A DNA stretch of 64,000 nucleotides from Galbitalea soli (GTDB lineage: Bacteria > Actinomycetota > Actinomycetes > Actinomycetales > Microbacteriaceae), in NCBI RefSeq assembly GCF_010686725.1, contig NZ_JAAGWZ010000001.1, forward strand, positions 930,001-994,000, in the 5' to 3' direction. Below are positions 54,896 to 64,000 of the stretch, piece after piece (within the stretch, counting starts at the first letter, position 1; each line of letters opens with the position of its first letter). The position numbers and the translations under genes were made by a program. The notes under the pieces are model-generated. The model was not told the origin of the DNA. It searched no databases and was given only the letters and a program-made list of their open reading frames with translations.

Positions 54896-55738
54896 TCACA
54901 GCACGCCCGCAGCCTCGGCCTGTCGCTGGGCATCGGGGCGCCCGCCCCGCCGGCGCCCGCGGATAGTGACGATTCCGACCGCGACCACCCAGGCGAGCCA
55001 CGGGAACGTCGCGAAGACGGCGACTCCCACTCCCCCGGCGGAGACGAAGGAGGTGTCGTTGGTGCCGCCGAACATCGTCGGCACCGCGAGCACGTTGAGG
55101 ACCGCGACGACATAGGCGACGCGACCCGTCCAGACCGGGAGCGCGCGCGACGCGAGGGTCACGTACCCGGAGGCGGCGGAGACCAGCGCGAGCAGCACGC
55201 AACTGATCGAGCCGAACATCAGCATGTGACCCTCCGTGAGGGAACGCAGCGCGGAGGGGTCGGCGTGGGGATTCACCGCCTCGAGCGCCGCACCCGCCTC
55301 CAGCGAGTCGCCGACGAGGGTCACCCCCACGAAGACGAGACCCGCGCCGAAGGCGAGATCGGTGATCCACTCCAGATCGGGCCGCACCTTCGAGATGAGC
55401 TGGCGGAAGCCGGCGAGGAAGACGATCAACGCCCCCATCAGGATCGTGTCGATCATGATCATGATCAGGGTCTTGGTGCTGTTGGTCGCCATGAAGTCGA
55501 CGAGCGCCTCGCTCTCGTCCAGCGGTGGGCGGGTGCCCGCCGACTGCCGCACCACGAACTCGGCGAGCAGGAGCAGGGCCACCGCGACGGCGGCGAGGCC
55601 CGTCCACAGGCTGACATCGGGGGTGCGGCGGCCGGTGCCCAGCCGATTCGTGCCCGCTCGGCTCGTGCCCGCTCGACTCGTGCCCGACTGCCCGCTGCCC
55701 CGCTGCCCGTCACCGGCGCGGGGCTCCCGCGGAGTCAA
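54896..55738 (-). CDS. Six- to seven-helix membrane protein, function unknown
   Basis: 280 residues. A polar N-terminal tail of about 40 residues is made partly of G-T-S-R-A-type pentapeptide repeats and is followed by six or seven hydrophobic segments and a basic C-terminus (RGRRRGGRPDAQRQ). No family is confidently recognised; the layout resembles DUF4386-type proteins. The TTG start at 55738 overlaps the stop of the upstream SDR gene (TTGA), so translation is probably coupled. A start inside the repeat region cannot be excluded. Confidence 0.7.
   Translation of the reverse strand: MTPREPRAGDGQRGSGQSGTSRAGTSRAGTNRLGTGRRTPDVSLWTGLAAVAVALLLLAEFVVRQSAGTRPPLDESEALVDFMATNSTKTLIMIMIDTILMGALIVFLAGFRQLISKVRPDLEWITDLAFGAGLVFVGVTLVGDSLEAGAALEAVNPHADPSALRSLTEGHMLMFGSISCVLLALVSAASGYVTLASRALPVWTGRVAYVVAVLNVLAVPTMFGGTNDTSFVSAGGVGVAVFATFPWLAWVVAVGIVTIRGRRRGGRPDAQRQAEAAGVL
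55647..55691. repeat. Three 15-bp repeats coding for pentapeptides
   Basis: Copies at 55647, 55662 and 55677, consensus ctcgtgcccgctcgg, lie inside the N-terminal coding part of the membrane protein. The unit is a multiple of 3, so copy-number change would keep the frame. Confidence 0.8.
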
Positions 55739-56400
55739 AACGAGCCGCTCGGCAGGTCGCGCTCGCCCTCCACGATGGCGCGCACGATCCGGTCGGCGAC
55801 GGCGTCCGGGTCGAGCGCCGCTCCGAAGGCGGGCGCGCTGCCGGCGATGGGATGCTCAGACAGGGCCGTCGCGGTGTGCCCGGGCCGGGCATCCACCAGT
55901 CGCACGCCGCTGCGCCGGAACTCGCGCGAGGCGGCGGTCACGAAGGAGGCCAGTGCGGCCTTCGACGCGGAGTAGGCGGCGAGGCCCGCCGTCGGTGACT
56001 CCGCGACCACTCCGGAGAGGGTGACGACGAAGGGGTCGCGGCCGGCCTGGGCCGAGACGACGAGGAAGGGGAAGGCGTCGCGGATGAGCCGGATCGGCCC
56101 GATGGCGTTCACGTCGAAGAGCTCTTCGACCGCCGAGTCGGCGAGCTCGGAGGCGGGGCCGAACGCGACGACGCCGGCCGCGATGACGACGCCGTCGAGG
56201 CGACCGTGCTCGGCCACGACCTCGGCGATGAGGTCGCGGGGGCCGGTCGTCTCGCGGAGGTCGGTACGGATCACGCCGTCGGCGGAGTGACCCGCCCGGG
56301 CGACGATCGCGCCCGACGCAACGAGGCGGTCGGCGAGCCGCGAACCGAGTCCGCCGGATGCGCCGACCACGAGAACCACCGCACCGCTCAACGCCGTCAT
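55735..56400 (-). CDS. Short-chain dehydrogenase/reductase
   Basis: 221-residue Rossmann-fold oxidoreductase. Cofactor motif VVGASGGLGSRLA is at residues 10-22. Catalytic residues are visible as S in VTLSGVVAE and the pair in A-A-Y-S-A-S-K-A-A-L. An R-P-G-H-T region follows. It resembles small NAD(P)-dependent SDRs of unknown substrate. ATG 56400 has TAGGCT 6 nt upstream. Its stop overlaps the membrane-protein start. Confidence 0.9.
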   Translation of the reverse strand: MTALSGAVVLVVGASGGLGSRLADRLVASGAIVARAGHSADGVIRTDLRETTGPRDLIAEVVAEHGRLDGVVIAAGVVAFGPASELADSAVEELFDVNAIGPIRLIRDAFPFLVVSAQAGRDPFVVTLSGVVAESPTAGLAAYSASKAALASFVTAASREFRRSGVRLVDARPGHTATALSEHPIAGSAPAFGAALDPDAVADRIVRAIVEGERDLPSGSF

Positions 56401-56406
56401 GATGCC

Positions 56407-56412
56407 AGCCTA
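56407..56412 (-). promoter_or_regulatory. -10 box of the SDR gene
   Basis: TAGGCT on the minus strand, 6 nt before ATG 56400; leaderless pattern. Confidence 0.5.
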
Positions 56413-56437
56413 ACCGCGGCGACCTGCGGCGTCGGGT

Positions 56438-56728
56438 TCAGCGGCGCAGAGGCATCCCGAACTCGTTCACGGCGACCTCGTCGGGCAGCGCATGGTGCTC
56501 GGTCGGACAGTTGAGGATCGGATTTCGGGTCGAGTGGTCGATCGTGTGGAGCGACATCGCGCTTCCGCAGACCGGGCACAGTGCGTCGCTGACCTTGGCG
56601 ACGACCTCGTTGTAGGGTCCGATATCCGGCGGGCCGAGGACGCCGTAGAGCTTCTCATCGAGCCACTCGATGAAATGCACGTAGCCGTCGGCCGCACGGT
56701 GGTCATGGACCGCATTCTGCTTATCCAT
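56438..56728 (-). CDS. Small putative zinc-binding protein
   Basis: 96 residues, soluble and acidic to neutral. The middle carries CPVCGSAM, then H-T-I-D-H, then N-C-P-T-E-H-H. These Cys/His could form one structural zinc site. An N-terminal helical part (FIEWLDEKLYGVLG) precedes it. I do not recognise a named family. ATG 56728 has TACGGT 6 nt upstream, which supports an independent leaderless transcript. Neighbours give no functional clue. Confidence 0.7.
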   Translation of the reverse strand: MDKQNAVHDHRAADGYVHFIEWLDEKLYGVLGPPDIGPYNEVVAKVSDALCPVCGSAMSLHTIDHSTRNPILNCPTEHHALPDEVAVNEFGMPLRR

Positions 56729-56771
56729 AGGCTCACCGTACGCTCCTTGCGGCGGGGTGGCGCGGCGAATT

Positions 56772-58034
56772 TCAGGGCGTTGCGCGCCAGCGTCCCAGCA
56801 TCAGAATGGCGCCGCCGAGCAGCAGGACGCCGACCGCGGCGAACCACACGTTGAGGAACCACTGCATGACCAGGAACGCGGGGATGAAGGTCAGCACCGC
56901 GGCGACGGCGACGACGACCGTCGGAGGCGTGGCCGTGAGCTCGCGCGGCGCCTCCCAGCGGCCGACGAGGAACGACAGCCCGAAGACGCCGAGCAGCACG
57001 AGCAGGTAGAGCACGGGCCGCGTCGCCCACCACGCTGCCGTCGCGGGCTCGGGGCTCGCGCCCGGAATGAGGAGCGCGATGCCGGAGAGCGCGATGATCA
57101 CGGGGAGGTGCCAGAGGTACACCGTCATGAGTCGCGAGCCGACCAGGAACACGATCGCGCGCGCGGCACGGGTGCGCATCACGGCGGCGAGGGCCGGGCG
57201 CAGCAGCCGGAGAACACAGGCCTGCGCGATCGCGAGCGAGATCAACGGAACGGTCGGCGGGTTGAGGTCGACGAGCATGTCGACCGCGTAGGGCCCGCCG
57301 CCGATTCGGGTGAGCGGCACGAGGGTGGCGTAGGCCGCGGCGGCGATCAGGACCAGCTGCCACCACGCCCGGCGGTCGAACCAGCCGTCGGCGTACCAGA
57401 ACCCCAGCTGCTGGATGAACAGCCAGACGAAGAAGAGGTTGCCGAGACCCAGCCAGGTGATGTGGGTGGAATAGCGGAGGGTGTCGACGGCGATGGCGCC
57501 GGCGAGGAGCAGGAGGAGGGTCATCCGTGGGGCGCGCTCGTGCAGATCGACCATGAGCGGCACGCAGGCCTGGCAGAGCGCATAGGCGGCCAGGAACCAC
57601 AGCGGCGAGCCTGCGCCGACCGCCGCGGCGGCGACGATCTGGGGCGCGATCCCGATGAGCGCGGCCGCCCCGAGAACGACCAGGTAGAAGATGAAAAGGG
57701 GAAAGGCCGGCTGCGCGAGGCGCAGCACACGGTTGCGGACGTACTCCGTGGCCCCTTCGCCGCGTCGGATGAGGCTGCGCCAGGCGGTTCGGCTCGCGAA
57801 CCCGCCCACCACGAAGAAGAGGGGCATGATCTGCCCGGCCCAGGTGACGAGCGGAAACCACGGCTGAAGCTCGAGCGGACGCGAGATGGAGAGCGCGCCG
57901 GTCGAGTCGCGACCGATGCCGACAGACAGCAAGTGGATGACCACCACGAGCAGCACGCAGAACACCCGTGCCAGATCGAGCGTGAGGTCACGCTTCGACA
58001 GGTCGAGCGATGAGGGGGTCGACGCGACGGTCAT
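56772..58034 (-). CDS. Acyltransferase 3 family membrane protein
   Basis: 420 residues, ten or more hydrophobic helices. The N-terminal LTLDLARVFCVLLVVVIHL and VTWAGQIMPLFFVVGGFA match the acyltransferase-3/OafB-like membrane fold, which modifies sugars or lipids at the envelope. The helix-1 R and H (R-V-F-C...V-I-H) correspond to conserved catalytic-site residues of that family. AGGAG lies 8 nt before ATG 58034. The acceptor is unknown. Confidence 0.88.
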   Translation of the reverse strand: MTVASTPSSLDLSKRDLTLDLARVFCVLLVVVIHLLSVGIGRDSTGALSISRPLELQPWFPLVTWAGQIMPLFFVVGGFASRTAWRSLIRRGEGATEYVRNRVLRLAQPAFPLFIFYLVVLGAAALIGIAPQIVAAAAVGAGSPLWFLAAYALCQACVPLMVDLHERAPRMTLLLLLAGAIAVDTLRYSTHITWLGLGNLFFVWLFIQQLGFWYADGWFDRRAWWQLVLIAAAAYATLVPLTRIGGGPYAVDMLVDLNPPTVPLISLAIAQACVLRLLRPALAAVMRTRAARAIVFLVGSRLMTVYLWHLPVIIALSGIALLIPGASPEPATAAWWATRPVLYLLVLLGVFGLSFLVGRWEAPRELTATPPTVVVAVAAVLTFIPAFLVMQWFLNVWFAAVGVLLLGGAILMLGRWRATP

Positions 58035-58137
58035 GGCGGTGCTCCTGCGGTGGTGGCATCACTGCGCCCCGACGTGCGCGGGGACGTGGCTGATGATTAT
58101 GCCTCACCCGGGCGGTGCAGGCGCGCCTCTCGGCCCG

Positions 58138-59211
<1,074 letters not shown>

Positions 59212-59273
59212 GAGGGTCAAGGGTATCGTGCGCACAGCGGGCGCCCGCCCGGGGCGAGGGCACACGCCGCCAC

Positions 59274-61604
59274 TCACTGCACCGATTCATAGTGGAACCG
59301 CGGCTCCTCGCCCGCGAAATCGATCACCCCGTTGAGCCAGAAGTACACGGGCACCTTCTCGTGATAGGTCTTCGAGTACCAGGTGTCGTCGAAGACCGCC
59401 GTCGCCTGCCCCGGCTGCAGCGAGGTGAGGCGCCACCGCCCGTCGTCGTCGATCATGGTGACGGTGGCGGGGAGTCCGTCGACCGTCCAGTGAACCTTCG
59501 TGACACCGGTGTAATCGGTGAGCTCGAACGGGCAGCCCCGGGGTGTTAGTGTCGTCGACCGCGCACACTGGGCCAGGAAGGCCTGGGTCTGCGTGGCGAT
59601 CGCGCGCCCGAATGCGGCCGTCGGGTGAAGGTCGAAATGCACCTCGGCGGAGGATTCCGGTGACGAGTCGACGACCACCGTCGCGGACTCCGCGCTGAAG
59701 TAGCGGTGGTGGCCGCCGAGGCGAACGGAATAGCTGCCGGGAAGCGCGGCGAACACCGCGTACCCCGGGTCGGAGGTCGATTCGACCAGATCGATGCTGT
59801 GACCGTTGACGACGACGGTCGAGACCCCGGAGACGAGATCGATCGACACGGTGGGCAGCTGCACCGGCCTGAGCGACCACTCATCGAAGAAGAGGAACGC
59901 GCGGCCCGTCCGACGGAGCGTCACGGTCTCGAGGGTCGAGGTGTCGCCCTGTTCGAGCCGCGCGCTCACGGTCACGGTGTCGCCCGCGGTCCGTTCGTCG
60001 ATGATGCGGTATCGATCGACCCTGCCCGGACTGTCGTGCACGACTCGCGGGTCGAGGAGGGCGTCACTCACGCCGGACGTGTCGACGTGGCCGATCGAGC
60101 GAACCGTCGCCACGTCGCCGGTGGCGAGAGCGGAGAAGTACCGCTCCGCCTGGGCACGCGCGCTGAAGACCGAGCTGCTGAGGAGTCCGACGCCGACGGT
60201 GATGACGACCACGAGAAGCAGGAGACCCGCGAGCACGACGGCCGTGATGGTTCTCCCGCGGCTCGCGGCCGGAATCCGGTCAGGCGGCGCGAGTTGGGAG
60301 GAGAGCCCGCTTGGGAGAACACCGAGGATGACCGGGCCCACCCAGATCGCGGTCGCGTGCACGATGACCCCGAGCGCCGCGAACACGAGGAAGGTCCAGC
60401 TGACCGGGCCGACGCTGAACGAGAAGCCGGGGCTCGACGATCCCGCATCGGGAACGCGCATCGCGAGTGCGACAGTGCCGAACGCTGTGACGAGTGCACC
60501 CACCACCGCGAAGCCCGCGGTGGTGGCCGCGCCGCTGCGCCAGCTGCGCAGTTCGACGCGGTCCACCCGCGCCGCGAGGAGCGCCCCCACGGCGAGCACC
60601 ACCACGATATTGAGCAGGACCGCCGTGAGGACGACCCACGACGGTGCGGCGGTGGCGAACCATCCCGAGCCGTCGGCGGGGATGCCCTCGGCGCCCGTCG
60701 GCACCGGCGTCTGATCGATCGGGGCGAGTGACGCGAGGGCCATGACATTCGCCGCGATCGTCGGCAGGAGCAGCATGACCCCGAGAAGGCGACCGGGTGC
60801 GGAGAGGGCTGGGTCGTCGAGCGGCCCCGACGGCCTGAGGAGAACGTAGAGCATGGCGGCGAGCAGGGCGAGCGCGAAGGCGGGAACGACGTACGCGGCG
60901 GCGGCGCGGCCGGCGTGGCCGATCAGGCGACGCAGCAGCGCGGCGCCGTCGCGCTCGCGGCCTCGCCCGAGCCCGCGCGCCGCGACGGCCGCGAGCGTGC
61001 ACACGAGGAACGCGACGATGAACCCGGGGAAACCCGCCGCGGAGACGTCGAGTCGCGCATCGCCGGCTCGCAGGACCCAGTCGGCGCCGAAGGGCGCACC
61101 ACCGGGTGCGATGCGGTCGAGGCGCACCAGCGACAGTGGCATCACCGCAGCGATGATGGTCGAGAGCAGCGCGACGACCGCACCGGCGACGAGCGAGCGG
61201 ATCCAGCGCTCGACCCGCGTCGCGGAAACCCGTACGCGCTCATCCCACCAGCTCAGGAGCACGAGCGCGAGAACCGCTGCCGCGGTGACGGGGACAGGGA
61301 TCCAGAACCCGCTCGCGCGGATCGCGGTCCCGCCGAACAGGAGGGTCCAGTGGGTCGATGCGCCGAAGGCCGTCGCCACCAACTGGGCAGAGGCCTCGGC
61401 GAGCGATCGCGCATCCATCCAGTGGCGCTGCCCTGCCCCGAGTTGGAGGGCGAGCAGTCCGAGTGCGGCGACGACGGCCGCGACCGCGTAGGAGGCCGCA
61501 CCGCCGAGGACGGCGCGCCGGTAGCGCGAGGGGTCGATGCCGCGGAGGACGCGGAGTGGTGGCGCGATGGCGGAATCGGTCGCCGCTTCAGTGGTTTCAG
61601 TCAT
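59274..61604 (-). CDS. Large membrane protein with extracytoplasmic C-terminal domains
   Basis: 776 residues. About 11 hydrophobic segments span roughly residues 30-460. After the last helix (LLLLVVVITVGVGLLSSSVF) an external region of about 310 residues starts with an NTF2-like segment (ARAQAERYFSALATGD) and continues in beta-rich, PEGA-like stretches (SIDLVSGVSTVVVNG; LPGSYSVRLGGHHRYF). The layout recalls TcaA-type envelope proteins, but I do not recognise a family. ATG 61604 follows CCGGGAGATT. Function unknown; an envelope role is inferred. Confidence 0.75.
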   Translation of the reverse strand: MTETTEAATDSAIAPPLRVLRGIDPSRYRRAVLGGAASYAVAAVVAALGLLALQLGAGQRHWMDARSLAEASAQLVATAFGASTHWTLLFGGTAIRASGFWIPVPVTAAAVLALVLLSWWDERVRVSATRVERWIRSLVAGAVVALLSTIIAAVMPLSLVRLDRIAPGGAPFGADWVLRAGDARLDVSAAGFPGFIVAFLVCTLAAVAARGLGRGRERDGAALLRRLIGHAGRAAAAYVVPAFALALLAAMLYVLLRPSGPLDDPALSAPGRLLGVMLLLPTIAANVMALASLAPIDQTPVPTGAEGIPADGSGWFATAAPSWVVLTAVLLNIVVVLAVGALLAARVDRVELRSWRSGAATTAGFAVVGALVTAFGTVALAMRVPDAGSSSPGFSFSVGPVSWTFLVFAALGVIVHATAIWVGPVILGVLPSGLSSQLAPPDRIPAASRGRTITAVVLAGLLLLVVVITVGVGLLSSSVFSARAQAERYFSALATGDVATVRSIGHVDTSGVSDALLDPRVVHDSPGRVDRYRIIDERTAGDTVTVSARLEQGDTSTLETVTLRRTGRAFLFFDEWSLRPVQLPTVSIDLVSGVSTVVVNGHSIDLVESTSDPGYAVFAALPGSYSVRLGGHHRYFSAESATVVVDSSPESSAEVHFDLHPTAAFGRAIATQTQAFLAQCARSTTLTPRGCPFELTDYTGVTKVHWTVDGLPATVTMIDDDGRWRLTSLQPGQATAVFDDTWYSKTYHEKVPVYFWLNGVIDFAGEEPRFHYESVQ

Positions 61605-61787
61605 GAGAATCTCCCGGTTGTCGCCCGAAACCGTAGCCGCGAGACGCCCCTCGCCACGCCCTGGCCGATGGGGCTGTGGATAACCGACAGCTCCGACGGG
61701 AGCTGTGCAGGAGGCGGACGCGACCGCAGTGCGCAACCCGCGGGGGCGATACCGGTCGAGGTCGGACCCCCGTGAGACGATCATCCG

Positions 61788-62393
61788 GTGCCCCTGGATT
61801 TCACCGCCATCGACTTCGAGACCGCCAACTCCTCGAGTGCCTCGGCGTGCTCGGTCGGCATGGTCAAGGTGCGCGACGGGCGAGTCGTCGACGAGGCGTA
61901 CTGGCTGATCCACCCGCCGTTCGGCTACGACGACTTCTCGGAGTGGAACACCCGGATCCACGGCATCATGGCGGTCGACGTGGCAGACGCGCCGCTGTGG
62001 AGCGAGCAGCTCGCCGATCTCGTCGGCTTCGCGGGCGACGACCACCTGGTCGCGCACAACGCGCGATTCGACATGGGCGTCATCGTGGGGGCGTGCGCCG
62101 CGAGCTTCGTCGAGACGCCGTCATTCCGTTACGCCTGCAGCCTGCAGGTCGCGCGCAAGACCTACACCCTGGACTCGTATCGGCTGCCCGTCGCCGCGAT
62201 GGCGGCCGGCTTCGAGGACTTCGAACATCACAACGCGCTCGCCGACGCGCTCGCCTGCGCGGCCATCATGGTGCACGCCGCCCGGCGCCACGATGCCCTC
62301 GACATCCCCCACCTGGCCCGCATCACGGGCACGCGCATCGACCACATCGGTGCACTCGCGGAGGACCACCGCCCCGGAGTGCTGGCCGACTGA
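61788..62393 (+). CDS. DEDDh 3'-5' exonuclease, DnaQ-like
   Basis: 201 residues. The exonuclease motifs are DFTAIDFETAN (Exo I), LVAHNARFDMGV (Exo II) and H-H-N-A-L-A-D-A-L-A (Exo III, with the catalytic His and Asp). It resembles the epsilon proofreading subunit or stand-alone RNase T-type nucleases of actinobacteria. GTG 61788 starts two residues before the first strand. No polymerase-binding tail is obvious. It is convergent with mmsA. Confidence 0.9.
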   Translation: MPLDFTAIDFETANSSSASACSVGMVKVRDGRVVDEAYWLIHPPFGYDDFSEWNTRIHGIMAVDVADAPLWSEQLADLVGFAGDDHLVAHNARFDMGVIVGACAASFVETPSFRYACSLQVARKTYTLDSYRLPVAAMAAGFEDFEHHNALADALACAAIMVHAARRHDALDIPHLARITGTRIDHIGALAEDHRPGVLAD

Positions 62394-62403
62394 GGCTCCC
62401 CGC

Positions 62404-63921
62404 TCAGTTCTGCGGGAACCCCAGGTTGATGCCGCCGTGCGAGGGATCGAGCCAGCGCGAGGTGATCGCCTTCTGGCGGGTGAAGAAGTGGATCGCGTCG
62501 GGCCCGTAGGCCTTGGTGTCACCGAAGAGCGAGTCCTTCCATCCGCCGAAAGAGTAGTAGCCGACCGGGACGGGGATGGGCACGTTGATGCCGACCATCC
62601 CCACCTGCACCTCGTTCTGGAAGCGCCTCGCCGCGCCACCGTCATTCGTGAAGATCGCGGTGCCGTTGCCGTAGCGCGAGGCGTTGATGATCGCCAGGCC
62701 CTCCTCGTACGACTCAACGCGCACGATGGAGAGCACCGGCCCGAAGATCTCCTCCGTGTACACCCGTGAGGTGACGGGAACCCGATCGATGAGGGTCGGT
62801 CCGAGCCAGAACCCGTCCGCCGCGCCATCGACCTCGACACCGCGTCCGTCGACCACGATCGTCGCGCCGTCCTCGGCTGCGACATCGAGGTAGCCGGCGA
62901 CCTTGTCGCGGTGCTCGCGCGTGATGAGGGGGCCCATGTCGCAATTGCGGGTGCCGTCGCCGACGCGGAGGCCGGACATCCTCTCGCGGATCTTCTCGAT
63001 GAGCTCGTCGGCGACCGGCTCGACGGCGACGACGACCGAGATCGCCATGCAGCGCTCGCCCGCCGACCCGAACCCGGCGTTCACCGCGGAGTCGGCCACG
63101 AGGTCGAGGTCGGCGTCCGGCAGCACGAGCATGTGGTTCTTCGCGCCGCCGAGCGCCTGAACCCGCTTGCCGAGGCGCGCCGCGGTCTCGTAGATGTACT
63201 TCGCGATGGGGGTCGAGCCCACGAACGAGATCGAGGCGATGTCGGGATGCTCGAGCAGGGCATCCACCGACTCCTTGTCGCCGTGCACCACATTGAACAC
63301 GCCGTCGGGCAGGCCCGCCTCGGTGAGCGCCGCGGCCATCCACAGGGAGGCGGACGGGTCCTTCTCGCTCGGCTTCAGCACGACCGTGTTGCCCGCCGCC
63401 AGCGCGATCGGGAAGAACCAGAGGGGCACCATGGCCGGAAAGTTGAAGGGGCTGATGATTCCGACCACGCCGAGCGCCTGGCGGATCGAGTACACGTCCA
63501 CGCCGGTCGAGACGTTCTCGCTGAACTCGCCCTTGGCGAGGTGCGGCAGCCCGGTCGCGAACTCGACGACCTCCAGCCCGCGCGCGATCTCGCCCAGAGC
63601 GTCGGAGGTCACTTTGCCGTGCTCATTGGTCAGGATCGCGGCCAGCTCGCCCTTGCGCGCGTTCAGGATCTCGCGGAACGCGAACATCACCTGCTGACGC
63701 TTCGCCCACGACGCCCGCGACCACGCGGGGAACGCGGCCGCGGCGGCGGCGACGGCGACATCGACGTCGCCCCGGCTCGCCAGCCGAACCTCGCGCGCCA
63801 CCTCACCGAGCGCGGGGTTGTAGACGGGTGCGGTGCGGGTGGATGACCCGCTCGCCGTCCCCCCGTTGATCCAGTGTTCGACGATCTCTGGCGCCGCGAC
63901 AGCGGGCTCGACAATGCTCAT
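62404..63921 (-). CDS. mmsA: Methylmalonate-semialdehyde dehydrogenase (CoA-acylating)
   Basis: 505-residue aldehyde dehydrogenase that converts malonate or methylmalonate semialdehyde to acetyl- or propionyl-CoA in valine and myo-inositol breakdown. Diagnostic motifs are the MmsA start (VEHWINGG), SPFNFPAMVPLWFFP, GSTPIAKYIY, LGGAKNHM (in place of the general catalytic Glu) and FGSAGERCMAIS with the nucleophile Cys. ATG 63921 has TAGAGT 6 nt upstream. Confidence 0.95.
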   Translation of the reverse strand: MSIVEPAVAAPEIVEHWINGGTASGSSTRTAPVYNPALGEVAREVRLASRGDVDVAVAAAAAAFPAWSRASWAKRQQVMFAFREILNARKGELAAILTNEHGKVTSDALGEIARGLEVVEFATGLPHLAKGEFSENVSTGVDVYSIRQALGVVGIISPFNFPAMVPLWFFPIALAAGNTVVLKPSEKDPSASLWMAAALTEAGLPDGVFNVVHGDKESVDALLEHPDIASISFVGSTPIAKYIYETAARLGKRVQALGGAKNHMLVLPDADLDLVADSAVNAGFGSAGERCMAISVVVAVEPVADELIEKIRERMSGLRVGDGTRNCDMGPLITREHRDKVAGYLDVAAEDGATIVVDGRGVEVDGAADGFWLGPTLIDRVPVTSRVYTEEIFGPVLSIVRVESYEEGLAIINASRYGNGTAIFTNDGGAARRFQNEVQVGMVGINVPIPVPVGYYSFGGWKDSLFGDTKAYGPDAIHFFTRQKAITSRWLDPSHGGINLGFPQN

Positions 63922-63927
63922 AGCGCC

Positions 63928-63933
63928 ACTCTA
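63928..63933 (-). promoter_or_regulatory. -10 box of mmsA
   Basis: TAGAGT on the minus strand, 6 nt before ATG 63921; leaderless. The last 67 bp of the window hold no visible gene. Confidence 0.5.
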
Positions 63934-64000
63934 ACCAGAGACATTTCGAGAACATTTTGCTGCCTCGATTCGTCCCGCGCGGCCCCGCGCCGCGAGCCGG

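Overview
The window is GC-rich, densely coding chromosomal DNA. It most likely comes from an actinobacterium of the Microbacteriaceae type. The supporting evidence is gene content typical of Actinomycetota (AdnAB and UvrD2 helicases, the small DUF3107 and DUF3117 proteins, a mycothiol-type MshB deacetylase, a seven-iron ferredoxin next to dapC), frequent GTG and TTG starts, and many starts that sit 6-8 nt after a TANNNT -10 box with no ribosome binding site (leaderless transcripts). No rRNA, tRNA, CRISPR array, insertion sequence or prophage was found. This is core genome, not an accessory island.

Layout. 1-12.6 kb is a DNA repair block: the end of a ThiF-like gene, uvrD2, nudC, a degenerate phosphotransferase, adnB, adnA, then DUF3107, a small membrane protein, a lipoprotein and a ferritin-like protein. 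12.7-21.3 kb holds rhlE with a structured leader, a PHP phosphatase, a membrane-anchored EEP phosphatase, aminopeptidase P, a stress-type membrane protein, and a PRC/MgtE_N/CBS-DUF1003-Mrp operon. 21.3-25.4 kb carries a 34-residue membrane peptide facing a LysR regulator, a succinate-semialdehyde dehydrogenase, tatB, an O-methyltransferase and DUF3117. 25.4-32.8 kb is built around lysine/diaminopimelate synthesis (dapE, dapD, dapC), with gltA, fdxA, a PIG-V-like mannosyltransferase and an MshB fusion. 32.8-37.6 kb is the EfeUOB iron importer behind a likely metal-responsive operator, followed by a lipoprotein. 37.7-46.9 kb has typA and a peptide-type ABC importer with a PH-domain gene lying antisense inside its operon. 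47-52.6 kb has a CPBP-family membrane protein and the glycine cleavage operon gcvTHP under a tandem glycine riboswitch. 52.7-64 kb is mixed: an aldo/keto reductase, a LON-domain protein, an SDR, an acyltransferase, ychF, a large membrane protein, a DEDDh exonuclease and mmsA.

Most neighbouring genes on one strand overlap by 1-14 nt (TGATG, GTGA, ATGA, GTGACTGA), so translational coupling is common. The window looks housekeeping throughout. I see no convincing undescribed multi-gene system. The best leads are local: the alternative hairpins in the rhlE leader, the 34-residue peptide beside LysR, a kinase-fold protein lacking its catalytic residues, the MshB fusion, the channel-less MgtE module, and degenerate tandem repeats that cluster at gene 3' ends.
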